Origin: Capnocytophaga sp. oral taxon 338 str. F0234
GTDB lineage: Bacteria > Bacteroidota > Bacteroidia > Flavobacteriales > Flavobacteriaceae
Assembly: GCF_000192225.1 (NCBI RefSeq)
Contig: NZ_GL872413.1
Coordinates: 1,816,828-1,880,827 of the forward strand
Direction: 5' to 3'
DNA length: 64,000 nt
A model generated the notes under the pieces. It was not told where the DNA came from, made no database searches, and saw nothing but the letters and a program-made list of their open reading frames with translations. Positions 49,101-55,782 of this stretch are shown one piece after another. The position numbers were made by a program, and so were the translations under genes. Within the stretch, counting starts at the first letter, position 1. Every line of letters starts with the position of its first letter.

Positions 49101-49568
49101 AAAGAAGAGCTTTCTAATAGAAATAAAGCAGAGACAGGAATACGCTACGAATGGTATGCTTTACAACGTTGGGGGGCAAATTATTGGGAGGATTTTTATA
49201 AACAGAAAATTGTGTACCCAGAGACAACACAAGGAGCCTATTTTGCATTAGATACAAATAAGGTTATGCTTGATAAAACCTGCTTTATGATAATATCTGA
49301 TAAGCCTAAATTTCTAATAGCTTTATTATCATCAAGACTATATGAATTTTCTTATAAATCTATATTTTCTAGTATTGAATTAGGAGTATCTGGATATCAG
49401 TATAATAAACATGCTTTAATTAGATTACCTATTATAGAACCTTCTCAAGAAATAGAACAAGAGATAATTACATTACTTGATCAAAAAGAATATAGTAAAA
49501 TAGACACATTAGTCTACAAACTTTATAATCTATCAGAAGAAGAAATAATTTTCATTGAAAGTATCTGA
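46113..49568 (+). CDS. Eco57I-type adenine methyltransferase with switchable recognition end
   Basis: The 1,151-residue protein has the N6-adenine methyltransferase motifs KILDPACGSGAFPMGIL (motif I, SAM site, about residue 520) and VIGNPPYFSL (motif IV, NPPY, about residue 720). An N-terminal region of about 450 residues is of unknown role. The C-terminal part, from about residue 895 on, is a TaqI-like target-recognition domain (RPILRGRDIKRYGY ... EDFYKQKIV). Its first base codons lie in a 125-bp inverted repeat at 48675-48799, and from 48800 on the sequence is the expressed cassette of an invertible segment. Methylation target unknown. Helicase partner upstream. Confidence 0.87.
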   Translation: MENIIHTFKSGNLFEATTFFFKHLNISTQTFEEQAFLPQDFLKNLYKPEKHKVINEIYLVGMVTDEVFSGKSLAEIDNELSYDYQGLLIIAVDLEDKTATRTELSTLTRLFNRRFNAMPVAVLFRYGNHIALANAERTEYKQAFREGEKIGKVSILKDIDTLNPHRGHLDILETLKIPAKIKTFKDLYKHWQEVFNVSTLNKKFYNELFAWYQWTISEEVGVTYPNDTQTDQDDRVQLEEQIIRLITRVLFVWFIKQKQLVPNKLFEEDSLNQLLKDFKPTSLSEGSYYNAILQNLFFATLNKKVTERAFAKAKNTRDVKTLYRYEEMFNCSEEEVIKLFAPIPFLNGGLFECLDKDKGNDGVRYHLDGFSRNDRRSQANGHYTHRAFIPNAVFFDKEKGLFPLLNRYHFTIEENSPNDVQVALDPELLGNVFENLLGAFNPETKESARKQSGSFYTPKEVVHYMVDESLKAYLKNHLPQLTYENLEELFEENGQLTTLWSTPLRTEVAQYLRKVKILDPACGSGAFPMGILSRMVQLLEKLNTNEETSLYDLKLHLIENCIYGVDIQNIASQISKLRFFISLIVEQKESNTDAENNYGVHTLPNLETKFITANTLISIREKKASYGSLFDIAISEIREALIEIRKAHFYAKNPYQKKQLREKDEALREVLAQKLEEFGQASSDNAKEFVHWNPYDQNASASFFDPEWMFGISDGFDIVIGNPPYFSLTTDSPEKDKRTGTPIKHNTLYEKQGYETFARTGDIYCLFYEKAHQLLKQGGICNFITSNKWMRTGYGQATRKFFLEHTNPLILVDFAGIKVFETATVDVNILLYVKEKPTFNTWACTIKDNELKKLSLYVRQHGGKTTFSSDESWVILSEIEQRIKAKIEAIGTPLKEWNISINYGIKTGFNDAFIINGEKRAELIAQDPKSAEIIRPILRGRDIKRYGYEFADLYLLFIPWHFPLHQRTPEIKGASKEAEKAFENQYPAIYNHLLQYKEELSNRNKAETGIRYEWYALQRWGANYWEDFYKQKIVYPETTQGAYFALDTNKVMLDKTCFMIISDKPKFLIALLSSRLYEFSYKSIFSSIELGVSGYQYNKHALIRLPIIEPSQEIEQEIITLLDQKEYSKIDTLVYKLYNLSEEEIIFIESI
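48675..48799 (+). repeat. IR1 left: 125-bp inverted repeat inside the methyltransferase gene
   Basis: These 125 bases are identical to the reverse complement of 51550-51674, checked base by base. One mismatch then six more matching bases follow on the inner side. It encodes SLYVRQHGGKTTFSSDESW and the next residues to LKEWN. Together with its partner it marks the edges of a 2,750-base invertible segment. Confidence 0.95.
49186..49215 (+). repeat. IR2 copy 1: 30-bp site in the expressed recognition domain
   Basis: This 30-base stretch coding EDFYKQKIV is identical to the reverse complement of 50000-50029, and 28 of its bases match a third copy at 51167-51194 with one difference. The flanks of the three copies are not alike, so the match is not explained by recent duplication of the whole domain. 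Confidence 0.85.
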
Positions 49569-49612
49569 TTAAAGAAGCCATAAATCATAAAAATAATTTA
49601 TGGCTTCTTTAA
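49569..49612. terminator. Bidirectional terminator at the cassette junction
   Basis: A perfect 17-bp inverted repeat (TTAAAGAAGCCATAAAT and its complement at 49596-49612) with a 10-base loop starts one base after the methyltransferase stop and ends one base before the stop of the opposing half-cassette. Whichever cassette is turned to the plus strand would be followed by it. Confidence 0.8.
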
Positions 49613-49613
49613 A

Positions 49614-50029
49614 TCAAAAAGATCTGATAAAATCAATCTCTTCAGGGCTTAAACTAAGAATATTATTTATAATTTCATCAAGTTTATTTTCTAAAAGTAT
49701 TGTATCTATATTTTCTTTTTTCTCCTCAATGATTTCAGAGATTATATTTTCAACCTCTTCCTGATTGTTTTTAGAAGGTTGAGGTATAGGTATTTTTACT
49801 AGGGATTGTATATTCAACATAATATCACCAGCTCCTGTTGTATCACTATTATTGTAAATAAAATACTTTGCAAAAGAGCTACATAAAAAACCTAAAATAT
49901 AATATAAACTATTTTTAGAAGTGATAAAAGATGCTGGGGCTGTTACAAATTTTCCTTCCTCTAGAATAGAAAAAGCTAAATTTCGTCCTACAGCTTTCCA
50001 CACAATTTTCTGTTTATAAAAATCCTCCC
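49614..50029 (-). CDS. Silent half-cassette of the recognition domain
   Basis: The reading frame from IR2 copy 2 (EDFYKQKIV at 50029-50000) to the stop at 49614 encodes the distal half of a TaqI-like recognition domain (KAVGRNLAFSILEEGKF, YYILGFLCSSFAKYF, KIPIPQPSK). It ends LSPEEIDFIRSF, like the expressed end LSEEEIIFIESI. It has no start of its own and abuts the stop of the PIN gene. By inversion at IR2 it would join the methyltransferase in frame to give a 1,162-residue protein. Confidence 0.7.
50000..50029 (-). repeat. IR2 copy 2
   Basis: Exact reverse complement of 49186-49215 over 30 bases. It opens the silent half-cassette. Confidence 0.85.
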
Positions 50030-50045
50030 TTATAGGAGAGAAATT

Positions 50046-50492
50046 CTACTCTTTCTTTTTATAGGTTTTTTCTCTAATTTCATTAGTTGTTATACACATA
50101 TCATACCCTTTTTCTTTTAACCCATTAGCAAGTTTAGCATCGCAAGTCCAAATCTTATGTCCCGTCTCAAAATGAAGTGCTATAAATAGATAATCATCAG
50201 GGTCTATATCTTTGGCTATTTCAGCAGCTTTTTCTCTATTTTTCTTTTTGATCTCTTCTAAATCATAGAAGATAATATTCTTTGTAGCTTCCTTTAGAAT
50301 ATCAAGCGCTTTCTTTTTAGTGAGATGATTACGTTCCATCAGAATAGGTAGATGTTCGTTTACCTCTTCCAAGAGATAGGATGGAGCAATAAACTGTAAC
50401 CTATTTTTTTCATTTTTTAGAATGGTTGCCATGGCTCCATTAGGTGTATAGAAACAACTAAAGATAATATTTGTATCAGAGATGACTATCAT
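50046..50492 (-). CDS. PIN-domain toxin
   Basis: PIN toxins are Mg-dependent RNases of toxin-antitoxin modules. The 148-residue protein has the acidic residues of the fold in ISDTNIIFSCF (first Asp), LLEEVNEHL (Glu) and DPDDYLFIALHF ... TCDAKL (last Asp). It overlaps the upstream small gene by 4 bases (ATGA). The pair lies between silent recognition cassettes inside the invertible segment, so it moves with the segment and loss of the segment would cost the antitoxin. Confidence 0.75.
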   Translation of the reverse strand: MIVISDTNIIFSCFYTPNGAMATILKNEKNRLQFIAPSYLLEEVNEHLPILMERNHLTKKKALDILKEATKNIIFYDLEEIKKKNREKAAEIAKDIDPDDYLFIALHFETGHKIWTCDAKLANGLKEKGYDMCITTNEIREKTYKKKE

Positions 50493-50761
50493 GTTCTTGC
50501 TCTTTTTCTTTTTTTTGCAATAGCAGCTTCCCAGCGTTTAGTCATATTCCTATTGGCTTGTTTGGAAAGTGCCATAATCTCATCTCGGTACTTGATAGGC
50601 ATACCATATTCATCTTCTTCTAAGTCGTCTTCCAAAGGCTTAACTGAAGTTGTTTTTTTTTCTTTTATTTTTATATTCTTTATAAAATCAAGTTTTTTTA
50701 TATATTCCAAAAAAGCCAAAGAATATGAATTATCATCCGTAATTGTAAATGTAACAGTCAT
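50489..50761 (-). CDS. Antitoxin-like partner of the PIN protein
   Basis: The 90-residue protein begins at ATG 50761 (MTVTFTITDDNSYSLAFLEY). It has an acidic centre (KPLEDDLEEDEYGMP) and a basic tail (AAIAKKRKRART). Size, position upstream of and overlap with the PIN gene fit an antitoxin, possibly similar to DUF2683-type proteins; family not certain. The promoter at 50782-50812 lies just upstream, which rules out a longer start at 50836. Confidence 0.6.
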   Translation of the reverse strand: MTVTFTITDDNSYSLAFLEYIKKLDFIKNIKIKEKKTTSVKPLEDDLEEDEYGMPIKYRDEIMALSKQANRNMTKRWEAAIAKKRKRART

Positions 50762-50781
50762 AATAGTATTATTTTTAAGTG

Positions 50782-50812
50782 CAAAAATACAATTTAAAAT
50801 CAAAATAAGCAA
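50782..50812 (-). promoter_or_regulatory. Promoter of the toxin-antitoxin pair
   Basis: TTG (50812-50810) and TATTTTTG (50789-50782) on the minus strand are 20 bases apart, 20 bases before the antitoxin ATG. The pair is thus transcribed from its own promoter whatever the orientation of the segment. Confidence 0.65.
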
Positions 50813-50816
50813 CAGT

Positions 50817-51617
50817 TTATTTTTGGTTTTCAACAAACTTTATCTCTTCTTCCGATAAGTTGCAGACTTTATATATCAAATTCTCAATCTTTTTGTACGA
50901 TCTATTAGCAATTAGGCTAAGTATTTCTTGTTCTGTTATCTCTTTTGAAAAAGGTATCCTTATTTGTTCAAAAAATATTTTTGAAAGCTCTCTTGTACCT
51001 CCTTGTAATTCTGGGAAATTATCCCTATAACATATTTTAAAAATATTTGAGTTCAAAAAAGCCGTTAAATAAGCTAACTTTTCACCTGTCATTATAAAAC
51101 ATTTCTGATTCACTAAAAAATTTTCATTATCTAAAAAGAAAGGCATAAATTTAGTCATATTAGGATACACAATTTTCTGTTTATAGAAATCCTCGATATA
51201 AGCACAGTTTCTTAGATTATAGGGAGTGTCCCCTTGGTCTGCACGCTTTTCTAACTGTGGATAATACAAATCCAAATGAGCCTTTACGGCTGGATAATCC
51301 TCTATATGAATACGTTTTATGCCTTTCTCCTTTACACCATTATGAGTGTTTATAAGGTACAAATCAGCGAAGTCATACCCATAACGTTTTATGTCCCTGC
51401 CGCGTAAAATAGGCCTTATAAGTTCGTCCGTTTTCTTACGTTCTTCTTCACTTTGACAATTGGCTAAAATTTCCTCTTTCTTAGCTTTATCAATAATGAA
51501 AGCATCGTTGTATCCTGTTAGAATACCCCTATAAATATTAACATTCCAATCCTTGAGTGGTGTGCCTATGGCTTCTATTTTTGCTTTGATACGTTGTTCT
51601 ATCTCGGAGAGGATCAC
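50817..51617 (-). CDS. Silent full recognition-domain cassette
   Basis: The open frame from IR1 right to the stop at 50817 encodes a complete TaqI-like recognition domain: GTPLKDWNVNIYRGILTG, RPILRGRDIKRYGYDF, the IR2-like site EDFYKQKIV (51194-51167) and a tail ending LSEEEIKFVENQK. It has no promoter of its own, and a GTG inside IR1 (51617) is a chance start. By inversion at IR1 it would replace the expressed domain in frame to give a 1,139-residue methyltransferase. Confidence 0.75.
   Translation of the reverse strand: MILSEIEQRIKAKIEAIGTPLKDWNVNIYRGILTGYNDAFIIDKAKKEEILANCQSEEERKKTDELIRPILRGRDIKRYGYDFADLYLINTHNGVKEKGIKRIHIEDYPAVKAHLDLYYPQLEKRADQGDTPYNLRNCAYIEDFYKQKIVYPNMTKFMPFFLDNENFLVNQKCFIMTGEKLAYLTAFLNSNIFKICYRDNFPELQGGTRELSKIFFEQIRIPFSKEITEQEILSLIANRSYKKIENLIYKVCNLSEEEIKFVENQK
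51167..51194 (-). repeat. IR2 copy 3
   Basis: Reverse complement matches 49188-49215 at 27 of 28 bases (one T/C difference). It lies in the middle of the silent full cassette and could allow half-domain exchange. Confidence 0.75.
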
Positions 51618-51674
51618 CCAACTTTCGTCTGAGGAAAAGGTAGTCTTTCCCCCATGTTGCCGAACATAAAGGCT
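51550..51674 (-). repeat. IR1 right: 125-bp inverted repeat
   Basis: Exact reverse complement of 48675-48799. Beyond 51674 the similarity ends, before the invertase gene. Confidence 0.95.
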
Positions 51675-51765
51675 GATTAAAATAAAGGCCTTATTCGCTA
51701 TTTTTTTTAGACAGAAATCAGATAATTTTAGTCTATTCTTGGCCTATAAGGTACAAAAATTTATG

Positions 51766-51772
51766 TACTTTG
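51766..51772 (+). promoter_or_regulatory. Probable -7 element of the invertase gene
   Basis: TACTTTG, one base shorter than the consensus, lies 27 bases before the ATG. A TTG at 51739-51741 is 24 bases upstream, a loose -33. Confidence 0.4.
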
Positions 51773-51799
51773 TCCCTCTAATTCTAAATTTTATATACC

Positions 51800-52393
51800 A
51801 TGATTTATGGATACATTAGGGTCAGTACCGATAAGCAAACGGTAGAGAACCAACGTTTTGAAATTAATCAATTCTGTAAAAACCAAGAAATGGTTGTGGA
51901 CAAATGGATTGAGGAGACCATCTCTGGTGCCAAGAGTGTGGAAGAACGCCGGCTGGGCAAGCTCCTCAAACGCATGAAAAAGGGTGATATCCTTATCTGT
52001 TCGGAGCTCTCCCGCTTAGGGCGTAACCTCTTGATGATTATGGGAGTGCTCAATGAGTGTATGAACCGTGATATTCAGGTCTGGACAATCAAGGATAACT
52101 ACCGCTTAGGGAGCGATATCAATAGTAAGGTACTTGCCTTTGCCTTTGGACTATCTGCCGAGATTGAGCGTAACCTCATAAGTCAACGTACCAAGGAGGC
52201 CTTAGCGCGTAAAAAAGCGGAGGGTGTGGTATTAGGGCGCCCCAAAGGAAGCAAATCTGCTAAAACCAAACTCACAGGACAAGAAAAACGCATCAAGGAG
52301 CTATTGGACAAGCGAGTGTCCTACTCCGCTATTGGGCGTATCCTTGGCGTACACCGCCTTACGGTCAGCAGCTTTGTAAAGGAAAAACTTTAA
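51800..52393 (+). CDS. Mpi-like serine DNA invertase
   Basis: The 197-residue protein is a small serine recombinase: nucleophile Ser9 in GYIRVSTDKQT, catalytic arginines in SELSRLGRNLLM, the dimer-forming helix AFAFGLSAEIERNLISQRT, the segment RKKAEGVVLGRPKGS, and a C-terminal helix-turn-helix (YSAIGRILGVHRLTV). It closely resembles the Mpi invertase of Bacteroides fragilis, which flips several promoters. It lies 125 bases outside IR1 right, the usual place for the enzyme that turns the segment. Other target sites in the genome are possible. Confidence 0.88.
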   Translation: MIYGYIRVSTDKQTVENQRFEINQFCKNQEMVVDKWIEETISGAKSVEERRLGKLLKRMKKGDILICSELSRLGRNLLMIMGVLNECMNRDIQVWTIKDNYRLGSDINSKVLAFAFGLSAEIERNLISQRTKEALARKKAEGVVLGRPKGSKSAKTKLTGQEKRIKELLDKRVSYSAIGRILGVHRLTVSSFVKEKL

Positions 52394-52396
52394 AAA

Positions 52397-52447
52397 GCGA
52401 AAAGTGAATAGTTAAGCATTTTTCACTATTCACTATTCACTTTTCGC
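52397..52447. terminator. Hairpin between invertase and pyk
   Basis: GCGAAAAGTGAATAGT (52397-52412) and its exact complement (52432-52447) form a 16-bp stem with a 19-base loop that repeats part of the arm (TTCACTATTC). It lies between two convergent genes, so a two-way terminator is likely. Confidence 0.6.
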
Positions 52448-52458
52448 CATTCACTAAA

Positions 52459-53895
52459 TTAGGCTAATATCTGTGTGGCACGTACGGTATTCACGCGTCC
52501 TTGGTAGCTTATAGGCATAGCACTTAAACTAATAACAATATCACCTACCTTCACATGTCCTTCACGAGTGGCTATACGGTTAATATCCTCAATAGTCTCA
52601 TCGGTGGATACGTAACGGTCGTAGTAGTAAGTAGTTACTCCCCATAGTAGACTTAATTTGCTAAGTAAGCGTTTATTAGAAGTAAATACTAAAATATGAG
52701 CATTAGGTCGTAAGGCAGATACCTGAAAAGCAGTATAACCACTCCCTGTTAAGGTAGAGATAACTTTAGCATCCATCTCATCAGCAAGTTTAGCAGCACT
52801 CAAACAGATAGATTGTGTAACAAAGCGCTCGTTACCTTCACGTATAGGAGAGATTCGAGGTACCTTGATAAACTCAGAATTTTCTACACTGTTGATAATA
52901 TCAGACATCTTTTCAATGACCTGTACAGGATATTTCCCTGTAGAAGTCTCAGCCGAAAGCATCACAGCATCAGCACCATCTATAATAGAATTTGCTACAT
53001 CATTTACCTCAGCACGAGTAGGAGTCAGGCTTTCTATCATGGTTTCCATCATTTGGGTAGCGATGATCACAGGAATACGAGCCTCTTTAGCTTTTCGAAC
53101 CAATTCCTTTTGACGTAGAGGTACCTCTTGTGCAGGAGTTTCTACTGCCAAATCTCCACGTGCTACCATTAGCCCTTGACAGTTAGCTATAATCTCATCA
53201 ATATTGGCTAAGGCTTCTGGTTTTTCTATTTTGGCTATGATGGGAATATTCTCAGTAGTATGTTCTTTGATAAGCATCTTTAAGTCCTCTATATCCTTAG
53301 CATGACGCACAAAGGAAAGCGCAATCCAATCCACCTCTTGTTCTATGGCAAAGATAGCATCCTTGATATCCTTTTCAGTGAGGGCAGGCAGGGAAATGTT
53401 AGTATTAGGCAAGTTCACCCCTTTTTTGGATTTAAGTACGCCTCCTTGTAATACTTTAGCCACTACGGTATCTTTTTCATTGGTGGAAAGCACCTCAAAG
53501 ATGAGTTTTCCGTCATCCAAAAGTACACGTTCACCTGCTTTCACATCGCAAGGGAATTGGGTATAGTTCATATAAGCACGCTCTTTATTCCCTACGAAAG
53601 GCTCGCCAGTAATGAAAGATATCTGATCACCTTTCTCTACCACTACTCCTTCTTCCATTACTCCTACACGGAGCTTGGGACCTTGTAAGTCGCCTAAGAG
53701 GGCTACATGGGTATTGAGTTCCTCTTCTATAGCACGTACTTGTTGTATGCGTTGTTTTACCTCCTCATAATTAGCATGAGAGAAATTAATACGAAATACA
53801 TTAACTCCTGCTAATATCATCTGTTTCAAAATTTCAGGGCTATCGGTAGCAGGTCCTAAGGTAGCTACTATTTTAGTTTTTTTTCGTCCTATCAT
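52459..53895 (-). CDS. pyk: Pyruvate kinase
   Basis: Pyruvate kinase makes pyruvate and ATP from phosphoenolpyruvate in the last step of glycolysis. The 478-residue protein has KIVATLGPATDSPE, FRINFSHAN, ALLGDLQGPKLR, the metal site VDWIALSFVR, IIAKIEKPEA, MVARGDLAVE and the DVANSIIDGADAVMLSAETS region. The length is normal with a C-terminal regulatory domain. It is read after the IPExxxVDY gene on the same strand (13-base gap). Confidence 0.96.
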   Translation of the reverse strand: MIGRKKTKIVATLGPATDSPEILKQMILAGVNVFRINFSHANYEEVKQRIQQVRAIEEELNTHVALLGDLQGPKLRVGVMEEGVVVEKGDQISFITGEPFVGNKERAYMNYTQFPCDVKAGERVLLDDGKLIFEVLSTNEKDTVVAKVLQGGVLKSKKGVNLPNTNISLPALTEKDIKDAIFAIEQEVDWIALSFVRHAKDIEDLKMLIKEHTTENIPIIAKIEKPEALANIDEIIANCQGLMVARGDLAVETPAQEVPLRQKELVRKAKEARIPVIIATQMMETMIESLTPTRAEVNDVANSIIDGADAVMLSAETSTGKYPVQVIEKMSDIINSVENSEFIKVPRISPIREGNERFVTQSICLSAAKLADEMDAKVISTLTGSGYTAFQVSALRPNAHILVFTSNKRLLSKLSLLWGVTTYYYDRYVSTDETIEDINRIATREGHVKVGDIVISLSAMPISYQGRVNTVRATQILA

Positions 53896-53908
53896 ACTAT
53901 ATAAATTT

Positions 53909-54385
53909 TTAAAATATTAATTTTGCTTTAATTTCATTGAGTTTTTTTTGTTCCTTCTGAGATATTTTCTCCTCTGGAAAAAGTAATATCTCATAGATAA
54001 AATCTATCCATCGCGCCCTTTTGAATAGAGAAAGGTAATCCGTTTGATGGTCACTGGATTTAATTCGTAGAAAATAGTCTACTTTGGGCAATTCTCTAAT
54101 AAGTACTTGTAGCTGTTCCATTTGTGAGAATAATCCCATCTGTACCGTTTGATATACTTTATTTCCAATAAGGTACCATTGTTCTTCTTCTCTTTGATAG
54201 ATAAACAAAGGGAATAAACTTCTTGATACTTTATCATTTAGCTCTTCAGGAGCACGAGAAAAGCAGATATCCAACTCCTTATTAAGCCAATAGACAAATT
54301 TGCAGGGAGCTAATGAACTGTGAATAGCCATAAAACACTCATCTTCTCCATATTGATCAAAATCCCATTCTAACACCAATCCCAT
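53909..54385 (-). CDS. IPExxxVDY family protein
   Basis: This 158-residue protein belongs to a Bacteroidota-specific family named for its motif; here the motif reads LPKVDYFLRI near residue 100. The protein is acidic with mixed alpha/beta pattern and has no signal peptide, so it is cytosolic. Function unknown. It sits upstream of pyk as is common in the phylum, likely in one operon. Confidence 0.78.
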   Translation of the reverse strand: MGLVLEWDFDQYGEDECFMAIHSSLAPCKFVYWLNKELDICFSRAPEELNDKVSRSLFPLFIYQREEEQWYLIGNKVYQTVQMGLFSQMEQLQVLIRELPKVDYFLRIKSSDHQTDYLSLFKRARWIDFIYEILLFPEEKISQKEQKKLNEIKAKLIF

Positions 54386-54399
54386 GACTAACAGTATTA

Positions 54400-54852
54400 T
54401 TAATCCTTCACTTCTTCATGCACTTCTTCATGTAAAGAACAAGGCAAATATACCAATTCCACTCCAGCTTTGGCTAAAAAGTCCAACCCACTGGTATCTT
54501 TATAAGCTTCTTTATATACCACTCGTATGATCCCTGCTTGGTGTATTAGTTTACTACATTCTTTACAGGGTGACATAGTAATATAGAGAGTTGCTCCTGC
54601 ACAGGATTGAGTAGAAGCAGCTACCTTAAGTATAGCATTTGCCTCAGCATGTAATACGTACCAAAGGGTTTGCCCTTGTTCATCTTCACAACAATTATCA
54701 AAGCCTGTAGGGGTCCCATTGTAACCATCAGAGATAATCATACGGTCTTTAACAATAATAGCTCCCACTTGTTTGCGTTGACTATAAGAGAGCTTTGCCC
54801 ATTCCTGTGCCATACGCATATAGGCACGGTCATATCGTTCTTGCTTTTCCAT
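54400..54852 (-). CDS. dCMP deaminase
   Basis: dCMP deaminase makes dUMP, the precursor of dTMP. The 150-residue protein has the zinc-site motifs HAEANAIL (His, catalytic Glu) and SPCKECSKLI (two Cys). The start is ATG 54852 (MEKQERYDRAYMR); an in-frame TTG at 54864 falls in the -7 promoter box. The leader is then only a few bases long. It is 14 bases upstream of the IPExxxVDY gene. Confidence 0.92.
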   Translation of the reverse strand: MEKQERYDRAYMRMAQEWAKLSYSQRKQVGAIIVKDRMIISDGYNGTPTGFDNCCEDEQGQTLWYVLHAEANAILKVAASTQSCAGATLYITMSPCKECSKLIHQAGIIRVVYKEAYKDTSGLDFLAKAGVELVYLPCSLHEEVHEEVKD

Positions 54853-54861
54853 AATTCGCGG

Positions 54862-54869
54862 CAAAGGTA
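54862..54869 (-). promoter_or_regulatory. -7 promoter element of the dCMP deaminase operon
   Basis: TACCTTTG on the minus strand is a full consensus match. It ends 9 bases before the ATG, so the transcript should be almost leaderless. Confidence 0.6.
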
Positions 54870-54916
54870 CTACTTTTTAAATAATATCTCTATTTTATTA
54901 AGTTTTTTTATTTATT

Positions 54917-55771
54917 CTAACGTATAGGCATAATCTCAGCTACTAACTTAGGATACATCTTTTGTAATTCTTCTCCGCTTTTAGGTTCTCTTTCCATGGA
55001 GAACTCCCCAAAATCATAATTCAATTCAGGCCACTTCTCATATACAGTATCTCGAATAATATCCTCATCACTATCAGGACGTGCTTCTATATTAGCCTCA
55101 TCTGCTACATAAAGAAGATCTTCCCCCCAAGTATCACCTATATCAAAATGGTATTTACCAGAGACAAAGGACTCTATATCCTTGGTAATATCCTCATAAA
55201 ACTCTTTGCCCTTGAGTAAAAGCCAACAACGAAAATAGAGAAAACCATCATCTGAAATAAAACCATCAAAGCTGTAAGTATCCCCCTCTTTCTCATATTC
55301 ATTTCCAAGAATGATATAAAGTTCGGCAATAGGAGCTGTATAAAGGGAAATAAGTTTCTGTTGCAAAGTTTTTTGAAAGGAAATAAGCCTTTCTTCACTA
55401 TATTTGGAAAGAAAGAGGGTGAGTTTTTCTATATGTTCTTCCAAATTATATGCTTTCCAGTCCTTTTTATTGTATTTATAACTTTTTTCTATGGCTTCCC
55501 AAAAGAAAAAATCGGCTTTTTCTTCTTCAGAATATTCCCTTTTTTCAGGAGCGGCTTCACCCTTCCCAAGTTCAGTATAGCCTTTTTTAAGCTTTTGAAG
55601 AATTAATTTTTCACTTTCTTTAGTGCATTCCTCAGCTGTAGGAAATTCCTTTACAGCTTCTCGTCCTGCAGTACCTGTTTTTCCATAAACGACCGTTTGG
55701 GTAGTACCTTCAAAGTCAATATCCCAAAACTTATCGGATTTCGCATCTTGATAGACAAACCTTCTTTTCAT
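54917..55771 (-). CDS. WGR domain and DUF4240 protein
   Basis: The 284-residue protein starts with a WGR-type domain (RRFVYQDAKSDKFWDIDFE, VYGKTGTAGREAVKEF), a fold that binds DNA ends or nucleic acid in PARP-like proteins. A charged linker follows. From residue ~88 there is a DUF4240 domain (FFWEAIEKSYKYNKKDW, GFLYFRCWLLLKGKEFY). The combination is known in bacteria, but its function is not. The gene follows a YfiT-like gene by 11 bases on the same strand. Confidence 0.82.
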   Translation of the reverse strand: MKRRFVYQDAKSDKFWDIDFEGTTQTVVYGKTGTAGREAVKEFPTAEECTKESEKLILQKLKKGYTELGKGEAAPEKREYSEEEKADFFFWEAIEKSYKYNKKDWKAYNLEEHIEKLTLFLSKYSEERLISFQKTLQQKLISLYTAPIAELYIILGNEYEKEGDTYSFDGFISDDGFLYFRCWLLLKGKEFYEDITKDIESFVSGKYHFDIGDTWGEDLLYVADEANIEARPDSDEDIIRDTVYEKWPELNYDFGEFSMEREPKSGEELQKMYPKLVAEIMPIR

Positions 55772-55782
55772 ATGCTTTTGAT

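Noticed and set aside
51550-51674. Insertion sequence flanked by 125-bp terminal inverted repeats
   Set aside because: The repeats encode part of the methyltransferase and there is no transposase between them; the serine recombinase lies outside. A DNA inversion system fits better.
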